Shown one piece after another: positions 50,789 through 60,421 of a DNA stretch of 64,000 nucleotides; the stretch's first letter is position 1; each line of letters begins with the position of its first letter. The DNA lies in NCBI GenBank assembly GCA_030544685.1, contig CP086683.1, positions 5,704,001-5,768,000 of the forward strand, given 5' to 3'. Both the position numbers and the translations under genes were made by a program. Under the pieces are notes generated by a model, which searched no databases, was not told the origin of the DNA, and saw only the letters and a program-made list of their open reading frames with translations. This DNA is from Pseudomonas sp. B21_DOA (GTDB lineage: Bacteria; Pseudomonadota; Gammaproteobacteria; Pseudomonadales; Pseudomonadaceae).

Positions 50789-52653
50789 CAGATATCCTCG
50801 ATTTCATTCAGGTTGCGCCCCGACAGAGCGGCTTTCACCGTCAGGTCCATGCGGCGGGCAGCAAAAGCATCGGTCACCTGCGACAGACGCTTGGTCTGCT
50901 GCTCGATGGCGTAACCATCGGTACCTTTCATCAGTTCGGCCAGTTCCTGCATTTGCAGTTCGATGACCATGCGCTCTTCGGCGTCGAGCAAACGCTCGCC
51001 ATCGGCCTCCAGCGCGCCCTGCACCGCTTCGAGCAGGCGTTGGGCATCGACTTGCTGCTCACGCAGAACACGGGCGACCTTGTCGTCATTGGCGTGCTGG
51101 AACGAGTCTTTGAGCATTTTGGCGATTTCGCCGTCGGTCAGGCCGTAGGACGGCTTGACCTGAATGCTCGCTTCAACGCCCGAGCCCGATTCACGGGCAG
51201 ACACGCTGAGCAGACCGTCGGCGTCGACCTGGAAGGTCACGCGAATCTTCGCCGCACCCGCCACCATCGCCGGAATGCCGCGCAATTCGAAACGCGCCAG
51301 AGAGCGGCAGTCGCTGATCAGCTCGCGCTCGCCCTGCAACACGTGGATGGCCATGGCCGACTGGCCGTCTTTATAGGTGGTGAAATCCTGGGCGCGGGCG
51401 ACGGGGATCGTGGTGTTGCGCGGAATCACCTTCTCCATCAGACCGCCCATGGTTTCCAGCCCCAAGGACAACGGAATCACGTCGAGCAGCAGCAATTCGC
51501 CGCCATCGCGCTTGTTGCCAGCCAAGGTATCGGCCTGGATCGCGGCCCCGATGGCCACCACTTGATCCGGGTCGATTTCCGTCAGTGGCTGACGACCGAA
51601 GGCTTCGGCAACGGCTTCACGCACACGTGGCACGCGGGTCGAACCGCCGACCATGACCACGGCGTGGACGTCTTCCAGTTCGATACCGGAATCGCGAACG
51701 GCGCGGCGGCAGGCTTTCAGACTGCGCGCGACCATTGGCTCGATCAGCGCATCGAAGGCTTCACGGGTCAGTTGTGCTTTCCAGTCGCCGTAAGCCACTT
51801 CCACACTGGCCGCATCGGTCAAAGCTTCTTTGGCCGCACAGGCGGTTTGCAGCAGATTGCGCTGTGCGCCCGGATCGAGATCGGCGGACAGGCCAGCGCT
51901 CTCAATGATCCAGCCGGCAATCGCGTGATCGAAGTCATCGCCGCCCAGCGCGCTGTCGCCGCCAGTGGCCAGAACTTCGAAAACGCCGCCAGTCAGACGC
52001 AGAATCGAAATGTCGAAGGTACCGCCACCAAGGTCATAAATCGCAACCAGGCCTTCAGCGTGTTGATCCAGACCATACGCCACAGCAGCAGCGGTCGGCT
52101 CGTTGAGCAGACGCAACACGTTCAGACCGGCGAGCTTGGCCGCATCTTTAGTGGCCTGACGCTGCGCATCATCGAAGTAGGCAGGAACGGTGATCACCGC
52201 ACCAACCAGTTCGCCACCCAAGGTCGCCTCAGCACGCTGACGCAGGACTTTGAGGATATCGGCGGAGACTTCAACCGGGCTTTTCGGGCCTTGCACGGTG
52301 TCGATGAACGGCATGTGTGATTCGCCGCCGACGAAGCGGTACGGCAGCTGTTCGCCCAATTGCTTGACGTCGGACAGGCCACGACCCATCAAGCGCTTGA
52401 CCGAGAGCACGGTGTTCAGAGGATCGGAGGATGCCGCCAGCTTGGCGGACTCACCGACTTCAACGCGGTCGGCGTGATAACGCACGGCGGACGGCAGGAT
52501 GACCTGCCCGTTGGCGTCGGCCAGCGGTTCGGAAAGACCACTGCGCAGCGCAGCGACCAGCGAATTGGTAGTACCCAAGTCGATGCCCACCGCCAGGCGA
52601 CGCTGGTGCGGTTGAGGACTTTGGCCGGGTTCGGCGATCTGCAGTAGAGCCAT
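50788..52653 (-). CDS. hscA: Fe-S cluster chaperone HscA
   Basis: The product is a 621-residue Hsp70 specialised for IscU. The nucleotide domain has [31 protein letters not shown] and [17 protein letters not shown]. The substrate domain begins around residue 390. With HscB it releases clusters from IscU to targets. It is in the standard place between hscB and fdx. Confidence 0.97.
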   Translation of the reverse strand: MALLQIAEPGQSPQPHQRRLAVGIDLGTTNSLVAALRSGLSEPLADANGQVILPSAVRYHADRVEVGESAKLAASSDPLNTVLSVKRLMGRGLSDVKQLGEQLPYRFVGGESHMPFIDTVQGPKSPVEVSADILKVLRQRAEATLGGELVGAVITVPAYFDDAQRQATKDAAKLAGLNVLRLLNEPTAAAVAYGLDQHAEGLVAIYDLGGGTFDISILRLTGGVFEVLATGGDSALGGDDFDHAIAGWIIESAGLSADLDPGAQRNLLQTACAAKEALTDAASVEVAYGDWKAQLTREAFDALIEPMVARSLKACRRAVRDSGIELEDVHAVVMVGGSTRVPRVREAVAEAFGRQPLTEIDPDQVVAIGAAIQADTLAGNKRDGGELLLLDVIPLSLGLETMGGLMEKVIPRNTTIPVARAQDFTTYKDGQSAMAIHVLQGERELISDCRSLARFELRGIPAMVAGAAKIRVTFQVDADGLLSVSARESGSGVEASIQVKPSYGLTDGEIAKMLKDSFQHANDDKVARVLREQQVDAQRLLEAVQGALEADGERLLDAEERMVIELQMQELAELMKGTDGYAIEQQTKRLSQVTDAFAARRMDLTVKAALSGRNLNEIEDI

Positions 52654-52704
52654 GGTGATCAGGTCTTGTCTGTCTGTCAGCGTGCAATTCAGCGCAGCAC
52701 TGGG

Positions 52705-53226
52705 TTAATCGTCGAGGCGCTCTTCCAGCTGGCGCACTTCGTAGGTGAGCTTGTCGAGGAACTGCATGCGCCGCATCAGGCGTTCGGCCTGTTCACGTTG
52801 CGCAGCATCATCCCAACAGGCTGCGAAGCTCTCATTGAGTTCTTCCTGAGCAGCTTTCAAGCGACGCTTGAATACCGCAACACCGTCGAGGTCGGCACTG
52901 TCCTGCAGATCTTCGAGCTCTTCGCGCCATTGCATCTGCTGCAGTAGAAACTCGGGATCGTGGACGGTGACCTCCATCGGCACTTCATGCCCGCTGATTT
53001 TCAGCAGGTAGCGTGCGCGCTGGGCCGGACTCTTGAGCGTCTGGTAGGCGTCGTTGAGCCGCGCCGATTGCTCGAGCGCCGAGCGCTGTTCGCGTTCGGA
53101 TGCATCGGCAAAACGGTCAGGATGGACGCCGCGCGCCAACTCACGGTAGCGCGTGGCCAACTGCTCGAGATCCAGGCGGAAGCTCGGTTGCAGCTCGAAT
53201 AAAGCGAAATGACAAGGAATACCCAC
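52705..53226 (-). CDS. hscB: Fe-S cluster co-chaperone HscB
   Basis: The product is 173 residues with a J domain containing HPD ([17 protein letters not shown]) and a C-terminal helical IscU-binding domain. GTG 53226 ([15 protein letters not shown]) is chosen because the family starts at this point. It recruits IscU to HscA and stimulates its ATPase. Confidence 0.94.
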   Translation of the reverse strand: MGIPCHFALFELQPSFRLDLEQLATRYRELARGVHPDRFADASEREQRSALEQSARLNDAYQTLKSPAQRARYLLKISGHEVPMEVTVHDPEFLLQQMQWREELEDLQDSADLDGVAVFKRRLKAAQEELNESFAACWDDAAQREQAERLMRRMQFLDKLTYEVRQLEERLDD

Positions 53227-53234
53227 GACCAGCC

Positions 53235-53558
53235 TCAGATGTTGAAGCTTTCGCCGCAGCCACATTCACCGCGCACGTTGGGGTTGTTGAACTTGAAGCC
53301 TTCGTTCAACCCTTCCTTGACGAAGTCGAGCTCGGTGCCGTCCAGGTAGGCCAGGCTTTTCGGGTCGATGATCACTTTTTCGCCGTGACTCTCGAACACC
53401 TGATCCTCCGCCACTACCTCGTCGACAAACTCCAGCACGTAGGCAAGGCCGGAACAGCCTGTGGTGCGAACACCCAGACGAATCCCTTCACCTTTGCCGC
53501 GCCCGTCGAGGGAGCGCCGCACGTGTCGAGCAGCCGCTTCTGTCATGCTGATAGCCAT
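53235..53558 (-). CDS. iscA: Iron-sulfur assembly protein IscA
   Basis: The product is 107 residues. The three conserved cysteines are in [14 protein letters not shown] and the C-terminal [10 protein letters not shown]. This A-type carrier accepts clusters or iron and delivers them to apo-proteins. It lies between iscU and hscB as usual. Confidence 0.96.
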   Translation of the reverse strand: MAISMTEAAARHVRRSLDGRGKGEGIRLGVRTTGCSGLAYVLEFVDEVVAEDQVFESHGEKVIIDPKSLAYLDGTELDFVKEGLNEGFKFNNPNVRGECGCGESFNI

Positions 53559-53592
53559 CGTTGACTCCTTACTCGTCGCCGAATCTTGAAAT

Positions 53593-53979
53593 TCAGATCA
53601 AGCCTTTCTTCTGCTTGTAATCGCGAACAGCCGCTTTGATAGCGTCTTCTGCGAGCACGGAGCAGTGGATTTTCACTGGCGGCAAAGCCAGTTCTTCGGC
53701 CAGCTGAGTGTTCTTGATGGTTTCGGCTTCGTCCAGGGTCTTGCCCTTCATCCACTCGGTAGCGAGGGAGCTGGAGGCGATTGCCGAACCGCAACCGTAG
53801 GTCTTGAACTTGGCATCTTCGATAACGCCCTGATCGTTGACCTTGATCTGCAGACGCATCACGTCGCCGCACGCCGGAGCGCCGACCATGCCGGTGCCGA
53901 CATCAGGATCTTCCGCGTTCATCTTGCCGACGTTGCGCGGGTTTTCGTAGTGGTCGATGACCTTTTCGCTGTAAGCCAT
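53593..53979 (-). CDS. iscU: Iron-sulfur cluster scaffold IscU
   Basis: The product is 128 residues. Cluster ligands are in [19 protein letters not shown] and [19 protein letters not shown] is the HscA-recognition stretch. ATG 53979 ([18 protein letters not shown]) is the standard start, chosen over one three codons upstream. Confidence 0.97.
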   Translation of the reverse strand: MAYSEKVIDHYENPRNVGKMNAEDPDVGTGMVGAPACGDVMRLQIKVNDQGVIEDAKFKTYGCGSAIASSSLATEWMKGKTLDEAETIKNTQLAEELALPPVKIHCSVLAEDAIKAAVRDYKQKKGLI

Positions 53980-54079
53980 GATTCTCAATCCTCACTCATC
54001 AGGGCCGCTCTTGAGACCCTGCAACTGCGCTGCGTTAACGCCGCGTCGCTACAGGATCTGTATCCGGCGGCTTCTATAG

Positions 54080-55294
54080 TTAGTGTGCCGCCCACTCGAT
54101 TTTCGAGATATCGACGCCGTCTTTGTACATGTCCCACAGCGGCGACAGAGCGCGCAGCTTGGTAACGGCCTCGCAGACTTTCTGCGCGGCGTAGTCGATT
54201 TCTTCTTCGGTGGTGAAACGGCCGAAGGTAAAGCGGATCGAGCTGTGTGCCAGTTCGTCGTTGCGGCCCAGGGCGCGCAGTACGTACGAAGGCTCCAGCG
54301 ACGCCGAGGTGCAGGCCGAACCGGACGATACCGCCAGATCCTTGAGCGCCATGATCAGCGACTCGCCTTCAACGTAGTTGAAGCTCAGGTTCAGGTTGTG
54401 CGGAACGCGGGCGGTCAGGCTACCGTTGACGTAGAGCTCTTCCAGATGCTCGACCTGCTTGTAGAAACGGTCGCTCAAGGCTTTGATGCGCACGTTCTCG
54501 GCAGCCATGTCTTCCTTGGCCACACGGAACGCTTCGCCCATGCCGACGATCTGGTGGGTCGCCAGGGTGCCGGAACGCATGCCACGCTCGTGACCGCCGC
54601 CGTGCATGGTCGCTTCGATGCGCACACGCGGCTTGCGGCTGACGTACAACGCGCCGATGCCTTTAGGGCCATAGGTCTTGTGGGCGGAGAACGACATCAT
54701 GTCGACTTTCAGCTTCTGCAGATCGATTTCGACCTTGCCAGTGGACTGAGCGGCGTCAACGTGGAACAGCACACCTTTGGCGCGCAGCATCTCGCCAATG
54801 GCGGCGATGTCGTTGATGGTGCCGATTTCGTTGTTGACGTGCATCACCGACACCAGAATGGTGTCTTCGCGCAGTGCAGCATCAATCATCGCCGGGGTGA
54901 TCAGACCGTCTTCGGTCGGCTCGAGGTAGGTCACTTCGAAGCCTTCACGCTCCAGCTGGCGCATGGTGTCGAGGACAGCCTTGTGCTCGATCTTGCTGGT
55001 GATCAGGTGCTTGCCCTTGGAGGCGTAGAAATGTGCCGCGCCCTTGATCGCCAGGTTGTCGGATTCGGTCGCGCCGGAGGTCCAGACGATTTCGCGCGGG
55101 TCGGCGTTGACCAGATCGGCCACCTGACGACGAGCGTTTTCGACGGACTCTTCAGCCTTCCAGCCGAACACGTGGGAACGGGACGCCGGGTTACCGAAGT
55201 TTCCGTCGACCAGCAGGCATTCACTCATTTTCTGCGCAACGCGCGGATCAACCGGGGTGGTTGCAGAGTAATCAAGGTAAATCGGCAATTTCAT
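54080..55294 (-). CDS. iscS: Cysteine desulfurase IscS
   Basis: The product is 404 residues and PLP-dependent. The Lys is in [17 protein letters not shown], and the persulfide Cys is in [20 protein letters not shown]. It takes sulfur from cysteine for iron-sulfur clusters and tRNA thiolation. It is the first structural gene after iscR. Confidence 0.97.
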   Translation of the reverse strand: MKLPIYLDYSATTPVDPRVAQKMSECLLVDGNFGNPASRSHVFGWKAEESVENARRQVADLVNADPREIVWTSGATESDNLAIKGAAHFYASKGKHLITSKIEHKAVLDTMRQLEREGFEVTYLEPTEDGLITPAMIDAALREDTILVSVMHVNNEIGTINDIAAIGEMLRAKGVLFHVDAAQSTGKVEIDLQKLKVDMMSFSAHKTYGPKGIGALYVSRKPRVRIEATMHGGGHERGMRSGTLATHQIVGMGEAFRVAKEDMAAENVRIKALSDRFYKQVEHLEELYVNGSLTARVPHNLNLSFNYVEGESLIMALKDLAVSSGSACTSASLEPSYVLRALGRNDELAHSSIRFTFGRFTTEEEIDYAAQKVCEAVTKLRALSPLWDMYKDGVDISKIEWAAH

Positions 55295-55344
55295 GGACTA
55301 TCTCCTAAATCAGGGCTGGCGTGCCGCGGGTAGCTCTTCGGCTG

Positions 55345-55836
55345 TCATTCGACGGCGGACGCTTCAATCTTGTCCAGGCGTGGCGCCTTGCTGCTGCAAC
55401 GGCGCTGGTCCTGACGCTGGGCCACTTCTTGTACCTCACGGCGAGTCACAAGGTCGGCCAAGCTGATACCGCTCAGAAATTCGTGAATCTGCAGGCTCAA
55501 GTCGCACCACAGATGATGGGTCAGGCAGGTATCACCGGAATGGCAATCGCCCTGGCCCTGGCACTTGGTGGCATCGACCGATTCGTTCACCGCATCGATC
55601 ACCTGGGCGACCTGGATGCCCTGCATGTCGCGGGACAACTGGTAGCCACCACCCGGACCGCGAACGCTGGAAACCAGGTTGCTGCGGCGCAGCTTGGCGA
55701 ACAGCTGTTCGAGGTAGGACAGGGAGATGCCTTGGCGCTCGGAGATATCGGCCAGAGACACCGGCCCGTGCTGCGCGTGCAACGCCAGGTCAAGCATGGC
55801 GGTCACGGCGTATCGGCCTTTTGTAGTCAGTCGCAT
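55345..55836 (-). CDS. iscR: Iron-sulfur cluster sensor regulator IscR
   Basis: The product is 163 residues of the Rrf2 family. The winged helix ([35 protein letters not shown]) is followed by the cluster-binding cysteines in [19 protein letters not shown]. With a 2Fe-2S cluster it represses its own operon. A matching type 1 site covers the promoter (55869-55901). Confidence 0.96.
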   Translation of the reverse strand: MRLTTKGRYAVTAMLDLALHAQHGPVSLADISERQGISLSYLEQLFAKLRRSNLVSSVRGPGGGYQLSRDMQGIQVAQVIDAVNESVDATKCQGQGDCHSGDTCLTHHLWCDLSLQIHEFLSGISLADLVTRREVQEVAQRQDQRRCSSKAPRLDKIEASAVE

Positions 55837-55868
55837 GGACAGTTACCACGGAGTTCGGAATGGGCGGG

Positions 55869-55901
55869 AGTATGCAATTCCCGAGCATTTAAGTCAACTA
55901 T
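55869..55901 (-). promoter_or_regulatory. isc promoter with type 1 IscR box
   Basis: On the minus strand, TTGACT (55897-55892) and CATACT (55874-55869) are 17 bases apart. The overlapping stretch 55901-55877, beginning ATAGTTGACTTAAAT, fits the type 1 IscR consensus at most positions (ATA, GACT, AAA, GG). The site covers the -35 element, so binding would block RNA polymerase. Confidence 0.7.
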
Positions 55902-55995
55902 AAGACCTAGTGCTTTAGTCGGGTTTACCCGCAAAAGAGCGCGCGCACTATAGCAAAGACGGGTTGCGGACAGCCAGCGCAACCGCGTGATCGTT

Positions 55996-56060
55996 CTTCG
56001 CGAGCAGGCTCGCTCCCACATTGGAATGCATTCATCTGTGGGAGCGAGCCTGCTCGCGAA
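55996..56060. repeat. REP pair, class GAGCGAGC
   Basis: TTCGCGAGCAGGCTCGCTCC and the inverse GGGAGCGAGCCTGCTCGCGA lie close together between cysE and the iscR promoter. Confidence 0.9.
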
Positions 56061-56075
56061 AAGCAGCGCCGCGGT

Positions 56076-56855
56076 TCAGCCGGCTTTCGATTCGTCCTTG
56101 CCCTTGACGCATGCGAAGTCTTCTTCGCGCAGCTCAGGCAGATCTTTCGCACAGTAATTGCTGCCCAGATCCTTCAGCGCACCGCACATGCCCTCCAGAC
56201 GGCCGTCCACCGCTTGCAGATGATCGAGCAACTGGCCGATGGCGCGGGCCACCGGGTCGGGCATGTCTTCGCTGACGCCGTAAGCGTCGAAGCCGATCTT
56301 TTCCGCCATGGCTTTGCGCTTGGCGTCCTGCTCTTCATCGGTCTTGACAATGATCCGCCCCGGAATCCCCACCACCGTGGCGCCGGGCGGCACTTCCTTG
56401 GTGACCACAGCGTTGGAGCCGACTTTGGCGCCTGCACCGACCGTGAACGGACCAAGAACCTTGGCCCCAGCACCAACTACAACGCCGTCTCCGAGAGTCG
56501 GGTGGCGCTTGCCCTTGTTCCAGCTGGTGCCGCCGAGCGTCACGCCTTGATAGATGGTGACGTCGTCGCCGATCTCGGCGGTTTCACCAATGACGATGCC
56601 CATGCCGTGGTCGATGAAGAACCGCCGACCGACCTTGGCACCCGGATGAATCTCGATCCCGGTCAGCCAGCGACCGAAGTTCGACACCAGCCGCGCCAGC
56701 CATTTAAGTTCGTTGCGCCAGAGCATGCCGGCCAGACGATGAATCCAGATCGCATGCATGCCGGGGTAGCAGGTCAGGACTTCAAAAGCGTTACGCGCCG
56801 CCGGGTCTCGATGGAATACGCTTTGGATATCTTCACGCAAACGCTCAAACATCAT
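56076..56855 (-). CDS. cysE: Serine O-acetyltransferase
   Basis: The product is 259 residues (258 from the second Met). The helical N-terminal part is followed by left-handed beta-helix hexapeptide repeats ([53 protein letters not shown]). It makes O-acetylserine for cysteine synthesis. Being next to iscR and iscS, it links cysteine supply to iron-sulfur assembly. It starts directly where trmJ ends. Confidence 0.95.
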   Translation of the reverse strand: MMFERLREDIQSVFHRDPAARNAFEVLTCYPGMHAIWIHRLAGMLWRNELKWLARLVSNFGRWLTGIEIHPGAKVGRRFFIDHGMGIVIGETAEIGDDVTIYQGVTLGGTSWNKGKRHPTLGDGVVVGAGAKVLGPFTVGAGAKVGSNAVVTKEVPPGATVVGIPGRIIVKTDEEQDAKRKAMAEKIGFDAYGVSEDMPDPVARAIGQLLDHLQAVDGRLEGMCGALKDLGSNYCAKDLPELREEDFACVKGKDESKAG

Positions 56856-57626
56856 TCAATCCTTCCGCTTTAGAAGTTCGCCACGGGCCGCTTTCTGGGT
56901 TTCCGTGAGAATGCCACGCAAAATATTCATTTCCGCCCGGCTGACCGAGCTGCGTCCGTACAACCGGCGCAGGCGCGCCATCAAGTGCCGTGGTTTTTCC
57001 GGGTCGAGGAATTCGATGGCAACCAGCGTCTGCTCCAGGTGCTCATAAAAGCGCTCCAGCTCATCCATGGTCGCCAGCTCGGCGCTTTTCACCGAGGCCA
57101 CTTCCTCTTTCTCGACTTTGCTCGGCTGACCCTGTGCGGCCAGCCAGGCCATGCGCACTTCATAACTCAACACCTGCACCGCCGCCCCGAGGTTCAGCGA
57201 ACTGAACGTCGGGTCGGAAGGGATGTGCACGTGAAAATGACATCGCTGCAGCTCTTCATTGGTCAGGCCGGAGTCTTCACGACCGAACACCAAAGCAATC
57301 TCGGCGCCCTGCCCGGCTTCCTCGACCACCTTGTTGCCGCATTCGCGCGGATCCAGCAGCGGCCAGGGAATGCGGCGGTCGCGGGCGCTGGTGCCGAGCA
57401 CCAGATTGCAACCGACCAAAGCATCTTCCAACGTGGCGACGACTTGCGCGTTTTCAAGGATGTCACCAGCACCGGAGGCGCGGGCGTCGGCCTCGTGGTG
57501 CGGGAAGACCCGCGGTTCGACCAGCACCAGTCTCGACAGACCCATGTTTTTCATGGCGCGCGCGGCCCCGCCGATGTTGCCGGGGTGGCTGGTGTTGACC
57601 AGGACGACACGAATGTTCTGCAGCAA
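56856..57626 (-). CDS. trmJ: tRNA (cytidine/uridine-2'-O-)-methyltransferase TrmJ
   Basis: The product is about 256 residues, a SPOUT methyltransferase acting on position 32 of tRNA. RVVLVNTSHPGNIGGAARAM and LVFGREDSGLTNEELQRCH are hallmark motifs. SSLNLGAAVQVLSYEVRMAW forms the knot. No ATG is available near the N-terminus. The TTG at 57626 gives the family length, with another TTG at 57659 as alternative. Confidence 0.93.
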   Translation of the reverse strand: MLQNIRVVLVNTSHPGNIGGAARAMKNMGLSRLVLVEPRVFPHHEADARASGAGDILENAQVVATLEDALVGCNLVLGTSARDRRIPWPLLDPRECGNKVVEEAGQGAEIALVFGREDSGLTNEELQRCHFHVHIPSDPTFSSLNLGAAVQVLSYEVRMAWLAAQGQPSKVEKEEVASVKSAELATMDELERFYEHLEQTLVAIEFLDPEKPRHLMARLRRLYGRSSVSRAEMNILRGILTETQKAARGELLKRKD

Positions 57627-57770
57627 GGGAGGCGCTCTCGGACACAGGAAAGGGGGCAAATCTTACAGAACAGCCTACCGTTAAGCTATGAAAGCGAACA
57701 GCGTCCTTCACCTGAAGAAAAGTTCTGATAGAATGCGCGGCTTTCTTTAACAACCTTAGGTGACACATCC

Positions 57771-58589
57771 ATGCAGCCCATGCTGAATATCGCGCTGCGC
57801 GCCGCCCGCAGCGCCAGTGAACTGATCTTCCGCTCCATCGAGCGCCTGGATACCATCAAGGTCGACGAAAAAGACGCCAAGGATTACGTATCCGAGGTTG
57901 ATCGCGCCGCTGAACAGAAAATCATCGATGCCCTGCGCAAGGCTTACCCGAATCACTCGATCCAGGGTGAAGAAACCGGCCTGCACGCCGGCACCGGCAT
58001 CGAAGGCGAAGAGTACCTGTGGATCATCGATCCGCTGGACGGCACTACCAACTTCCTCCGTGGCATTCCGCATTTTGCAGTGAGCATCGCCTGCAAATAT
58101 CGTGGCCGCCTGGAACACGCAGTGGTTCTGGACCCGGTTCGCCAGGAAGAATTCACCGCCAGCCGTGGTCGCGGCGCTCAACTGAACGGTCGTCGTCTGC
58201 GCGTCAGCGGTCGCACCAGCCTCGACGGCGCCCTGCTCGGCACCGGCTTCCCGTTCCGTGACGATCAGATGGACAACCTCGACAACTACCTGGGCATGTT
58301 CCGCGCCCTGGTTGGCCAGACTGCCGGTATCCGCCGCGCCGGCTCGGCGAGCCTGGACCTGGCCTACGTGGCTGCCGGTCGTTTCGATGCGTTCTGGGAG
58401 TCGGGTCTGTCCGAGTGGGACATGGCTGCAGGCGCCCTGCTGATTCAGGAAGCCGGCGGCCTGGTGAGCGACTTCACCGGCGGTCACGATTTCCTTGAGA
58501 AAGGCCACATCGTTGCCGGCAACACCAAGTGCTTCAAGGCAGTGCTGACGGCGATCCAGCCGCACCTGCCGGCCTCGCTGAAGCGCTAA
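57771..58589 (+). CDS. suhB: Inositol monophosphatase family protein SuhB
   Basis: The product is 272 residues. Metal sites are visible in QGEETG, IDPLDGTTNFLRGIPHF and WDMAAGALLIQEAGG. It hydrolyses inositol phosphates and, as known for SuhB, also acts in ribosomal RNA transcription antitermination. In P. aeruginosa SuhB affects virulence and Gac/Rsm output. It is divergent from trmJ, and a strong terminator follows. Confidence 0.96.
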   Translation: MQPMLNIALRAARSASELIFRSIERLDTIKVDEKDAKDYVSEVDRAAEQKIIDALRKAYPNHSIQGEETGLHAGTGIEGEEYLWIIDPLDGTTNFLRGIPHFAVSIACKYRGRLEHAVVLDPVRQEEFTASRGRGAQLNGRRLRVSGRTSLDGALLGTGFPFRDDQMDNLDNYLGMFRALVGQTAGIRRAGSASLDLAYVAAGRFDAFWESGLSEWDMAAGALLIQEAGGLVSDFTGGHDFLEKGHIVAGNTKCFKAVLTAIQPHLPASLKR

Positions 58590-58605
58590 GCTTTCCGCGA
58601 AACCA

Positions 58606-58630
58606 AAAGCACCCTCCGGGGTGCTTTTTT
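58606..58630 (+). terminator. Rho-independent terminator after suhB
   Basis: AAAGCACCC-TCC-GGGGTGCTTT stem followed by a T run. Confidence 0.93.
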
Positions 58631-58659
58631 ATGCCTGCAATTCCAAACAGCACAATTCC

Positions 58660-58750
58660 CTGTGGGAGCGAGCCTGCTCGCGAATGGGGCGTGTCAGCAA
58701 AGGAAATATCAACTGTTGGACCGTATTCGCGAGCAGGCTCGCTCCCACAG
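58660..58750. repeat. REP doublet (REPIN), class GAGCGAGC
   Basis: CTGTGGGAGCGAGCCTGCTC and its inverse flank a spacer of about 40 bases between two facing terminators. Confidence 0.9.
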
Positions 58751-58785
58751 GTGAGAATCGCGTGTAGCCCTGAAACGCGGGTATA

Positions 58786-58814
58786 AAAAAGCACCCCACA
58801 GGGTGCTTCTTTTC
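58786..58814 (-). terminator. Terminator after the glycine-zipper gene
   Basis: On the minus strand AAGCACCC-TGT-GGGGTGCTT is followed by TTTTTA. It lies about 15 bases past the gene. Confidence 0.9.
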
Positions 58815-58828
58815 ACAACAGTAGCGCT

Positions 58829-59377
58829 TTACTGACCCGGCTCATTCTGCGACAGGATTAGCTTGCCTTCTTTGTCGACCGGAATCTGGTTGCCCGGATC
58901 ACGATCCATCCGTACTTTGCCTTCCTTGCCATCGAGCGAGTAACGCACGTCGTAACCGACGACCTTGTCGCTGATGTCATTGACCGTGTTGCAGCGGGTT
59001 TGCGTGGTGGTGTAGGTGTCGCGGTTCTGCATACCTTCCTGCACCTTGTTACCGGCATAACCGCCGCCGACTGCACCGGCCACAGTGGCAATCTTCTTGC
59101 CGGTACCGCCGCCCACCTGATTACCCAACAGACCACCGGCTACGGCACCGATCGCCGTGCCGAGAATCTGGTGTTGATCCTTGACCGGCGCCTGCCGGGT
59201 CACGGTTACATCCTTGCATACTTCACGTGGAGTCTTGATCTGTGTCTTGACCGGCTCAACGGCTAATACTTGCGCATACTCAGGGCCGCTTTTAACCAGG
59301 CTGTAGGTGGCAACAGCACCCCCGGCTGTGACACCGACAGCACCCAATACCGCACCAACCAGCAACGACTTGTTCAC
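58829..59377 (-). CDS. Glycine-zipper envelope protein (SlyB/17-kDa antigen-like)
   Basis: The product is 182 residues. The GTG 59377 start follows AGGAGG at ideal spacing. One N-terminal hydrophobic segment (VNKSLLVGAVLGAVGVTAGG) may be an anchor or uncleaved signal. A glycine-zipper pair at about 100-140 (GTAIGAVAGGLLGNQVGGGT, IATVAGAVGGGYAGNKVQ) would form a membrane hairpin. The C-terminal YDVRYSLDGKEGKVRMDRDP is shared with glycine-zipper 2TM proteins. The role is unknown, probably envelope stability. Confidence 0.85.
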   Translation of the reverse strand: MNKSLLVGAVLGAVGVTAGGAVATYSLVKSGPEYAQVLAVEPVKTQIKTPREVCKDVTVTRQAPVKDQHQILGTAIGAVAGGLLGNQVGGGTGKKIATVAGAVGGGYAGNKVQEGMQNRDTYTTTQTRCNTVNDISDKVVGYDVRYSLDGKEGKVRMDRDPGNQIPVDKEGKLILSQNEPGQ

Positions 59378-59436
59378 ATGAACCTCCTGACCATCACATG
59401 CGGGACGCGCCCGCGCTTCTCCCAGCCTTGGAGCAC

Positions 59437-59468
59437 AAAAAAGGCGCGAGTTCAACTCGCGCCTTTTG
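59437..59468 (-). terminator. Rho-independent terminator after secF
   Basis: AAAAGGCGCGAGTT / AACTCGCGCCTTTT is a long near-perfect stem with runs on both sides. It ends the yajC-secD-secF transcript. Confidence 0.93.
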
Positions 59469-59497
59469 TCAGCTGACAGCCGGGAAATCGCTAACCG

Positions 59498-60412
59498 TCA
59501 TGGACGGTCGTCGACTTCCTTCTCGGTGTTGGCCGGAGGAATCAGATCCTCGGTGGTCAGGTTCAGCCAGATCAGCACCACGTTGGCGATGTAGATCGAC
59601 GAGTAAGTACCCGCCAGTACACCGATGAACAGTGCGATGGAGAAGCCGAACAGGTTGTCGCCACCGAAGAACAGCAGCGCCGCGATCGCCAGCAGAGTGG
59701 AGATCGAGGTCGCCATGGTGCGCAGCAGGGTCTGGGTGGTCGAGATGTTGATGTTCTCGATCAGCGTCGCCTTGCGCAGCACGCGGAAGTTCTCACGCAC
59801 CCGGTCGAAGACCACGATGGTGTCGTTCAGCGAGTAACCGATGATCGCCAGCACTGCCGCCAGTACTGTCAGATCGAAGGTGATCTGGAAGTACGAGAGG
59901 ATCCCCACGGTCACGATCACGTCGTGGATCAGCGAGACAATCGCGCCGACCGCAAACTTCCACCGAAAGCGGAACGCCAGGTAGATCAGAATGCCGCCGA
60001 GCGCCAGCAGCATGCCGAGGCCGCCCTGGTCGCGCAGTTCTTCACCGACCTGCGGGCCGACGAACTCGACACGCTTGACCGTCGCCGGGTTGTCGCCGCC
60101 GACTTTCTGCAGTGCGTCTGCAACCTGATGGCCCAGCTGCGGATCTTCACCCGGCATGCGCACCAACAGATCGGTCGTCGCGCCGAAGTTCTGCACGATA
60201 GCTTCGTGATAACCGGAACTCGCCAGCTGCTCGCGCACCTTGGTGACATCCGCCGGACGCTCGTAGGTCAGCTCGATGAGTGTACCGCCGGTGAAGTCCA
60301 GGCCCCAGTTCATGCCCTTGGTGGCGACACTGAACAAGGCAATGACGGTAAGCAGCAATGTGACGCCGAACGCGAAGTTGCGAACGCCCATGAAGTTGAT
60401 TGTACGTAACAT
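59498..60412 (-). CDS. secF: Protein-export membrane protein SecF
   Basis: The product is 304 residues with six membrane helices. GLDFTGGTLIELTYERPADV is the periplasmic P1 opening. FDLTVLAAVLAIIGYSLNDTIVVFDRVREN is the conserved RND core. With SecD it uses the proton gradient to complete export through SecYEG. It starts 9 bases after secD. Confidence 0.96.
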   Translation of the reverse strand: MLRTINFMGVRNFAFGVTLLLTVIALFSVATKGMNWGLDFTGGTLIELTYERPADVTKVREQLASSGYHEAIVQNFGATTDLLVRMPGEDPQLGHQVADALQKVGGDNPATVKRVEFVGPQVGEELRDQGGLGMLLALGGILIYLAFRFRWKFAVGAIVSLIHDVIVTVGILSYFQITFDLTVLAAVLAIIGYSLNDTIVVFDRVRENFRVLRKATLIENINISTTQTLLRTMATSISTLLAIAALLFFGGDNLFGFSIALFIGVLAGTYSSIYIANVVLIWLNLTTEDLIPPANTEKEVDDRP

Positions 60413-60421
60413 GGCAGCCCC

